NCBI GenBank assembly: GCA_002322035.1
Contig: DCNF01000104.1
Location: forward strand, 460 to 14,848
DNA from: Geobacter sp. UBA1603
GTDB taxonomy: Bacteria > Desulfobacterota > Desulfuromonadia > Geobacterales > Pseudopelobacteraceae
Direction of reading: 5' to 3'
DNA: 14,389 nt
Under the pieces are notes generated by a model that saw only the letters and a list, made by a program, of their open reading frames with translations, did not search any database and was not told the origin of the DNA. Positions 14,180 through 14,389 of this stretch are shown one piece after another. Each line of letters starts with the position of its first letter. The first letter of the stretch is position 1. The position numbers and the translations under genes are program-made.

Positions 14180-14389
14180 TCAGCCGGCCAGCCCGAACTC
14201 CTCATGCAGGACCCGTACGGCCAGTTCGGTGTATTTTTCATCAATGGCAACGGCAATTTTAATTTCAGAGGTCGAGATCATCTGGATGTTGATACTGTTG
14301 GCCGCGAGAGCCGAGAACATCCTGGTGGCTACGCCGGCATGGCTGCGCATGCCGATGCCGACGATCGAGACCTTGCAGATCTTCGGGTC
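14180..14389 (-). CDS. lysC: Aspartate kinase, C-terminal ACT domain (5' part outside window)
   Basis: The last 69 codons of aspartate kinase, which phosphorylates aspartate in the first step toward lysine, threonine, methionine and diaminopimelate. The visible part is an ACT regulatory domain: [45 protein letters not shown] and [13 protein letters not shown] at the end. This is the allosteric region that binds lysine and/or threonine. The MRSHAGVA and MISTSEIK strings are characteristic of LysC of the LysC/Ask-II type with two C-terminal ACT domains. The frame is open to the window edge, and a strong terminator follows the stop. It is in the same direction as the formate genes but separated from them by that terminator. 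Confidence 0.94.
   Translation of the reverse strand, partial: DPKICKVSIVGIGMRSHAGVATRMFSALAANSINIQMISTSEIKIAVAIDEKYTELAVRVLHEEFGLAG

Overview
The window looks like chromosome from an anaerobic, respiring deltaproteobacterium of the Geobacter/Pelobacter kind (Desulfuromonadota). This is inferred from gene content: a selenocysteine-containing periplasmic formate dehydrogenase with FdhE and FdhD, tandem LivJ-type binding proteins, and moderately GC-rich coding. No rRNA or other strict marker is present, so the genus is not proven.

Positions 1-5494 (+ strand) hold a branched-chain (or other hydrophobic) amino acid ABC transporter. Two tandem periplasmic binding-protein genes (the first cut by the window edge) are followed by livH, livM, livG and livF, whose junctions are tight or overlapping. 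A long GC-rich palindrome sits between the second livJ and livH, where it could set a step in expression between the binding proteins and the membrane/ATPase subunits. Positions 5595-6342 (+) hold a small unknown gene one base from tadA, the essential tRNA adenosine deaminase.

Positions 6348-13460 (- strand) form a formate-respiration module, in transcription order: an fdhD-mobA fusion, a 230-bp regulatory gap, then fdnG, fdnH, fdnI, a hairpin terminator, and fdhE. fdnG appears as two open frames, but they are one gene: the in-frame UGA at 11234-11236 is a selenocysteine codon, with Ala-Arg-Ile before it and His after it, as in known FdnG proteins. FdnG (Tat-exported, Mo/W-bisMGD, Sec) oxidises formate in the periplasm. 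FdnH (four 4Fe-4S clusters) and FdnI (di-haem cytochrome b) pass electrons to the quinone pool. MobA and FdhD domains build and sulfurate the cofactor, and FdhE assists maturation. The selenium-insertion genes must lie elsewhere.

Positions 13461-14389 (- strand) hold a short zinc-ribbon ORF like the N-terminus of an ISL3-family transposase, a gene-free stretch with two palindromes, a strong terminator, and the last 69 codons of an aspartate kinase (lysC).

I found no CRISPR array, tRNA, rRNA or complete insertion sequence. The least conventional items are the fdhD-mobA fusion, the palindrome overlapping a predicted fdnG promoter, the livJ/livH palindrome, and a 13-bp repeat in the same reading frame in fdhD and the ISL3-like remnant.
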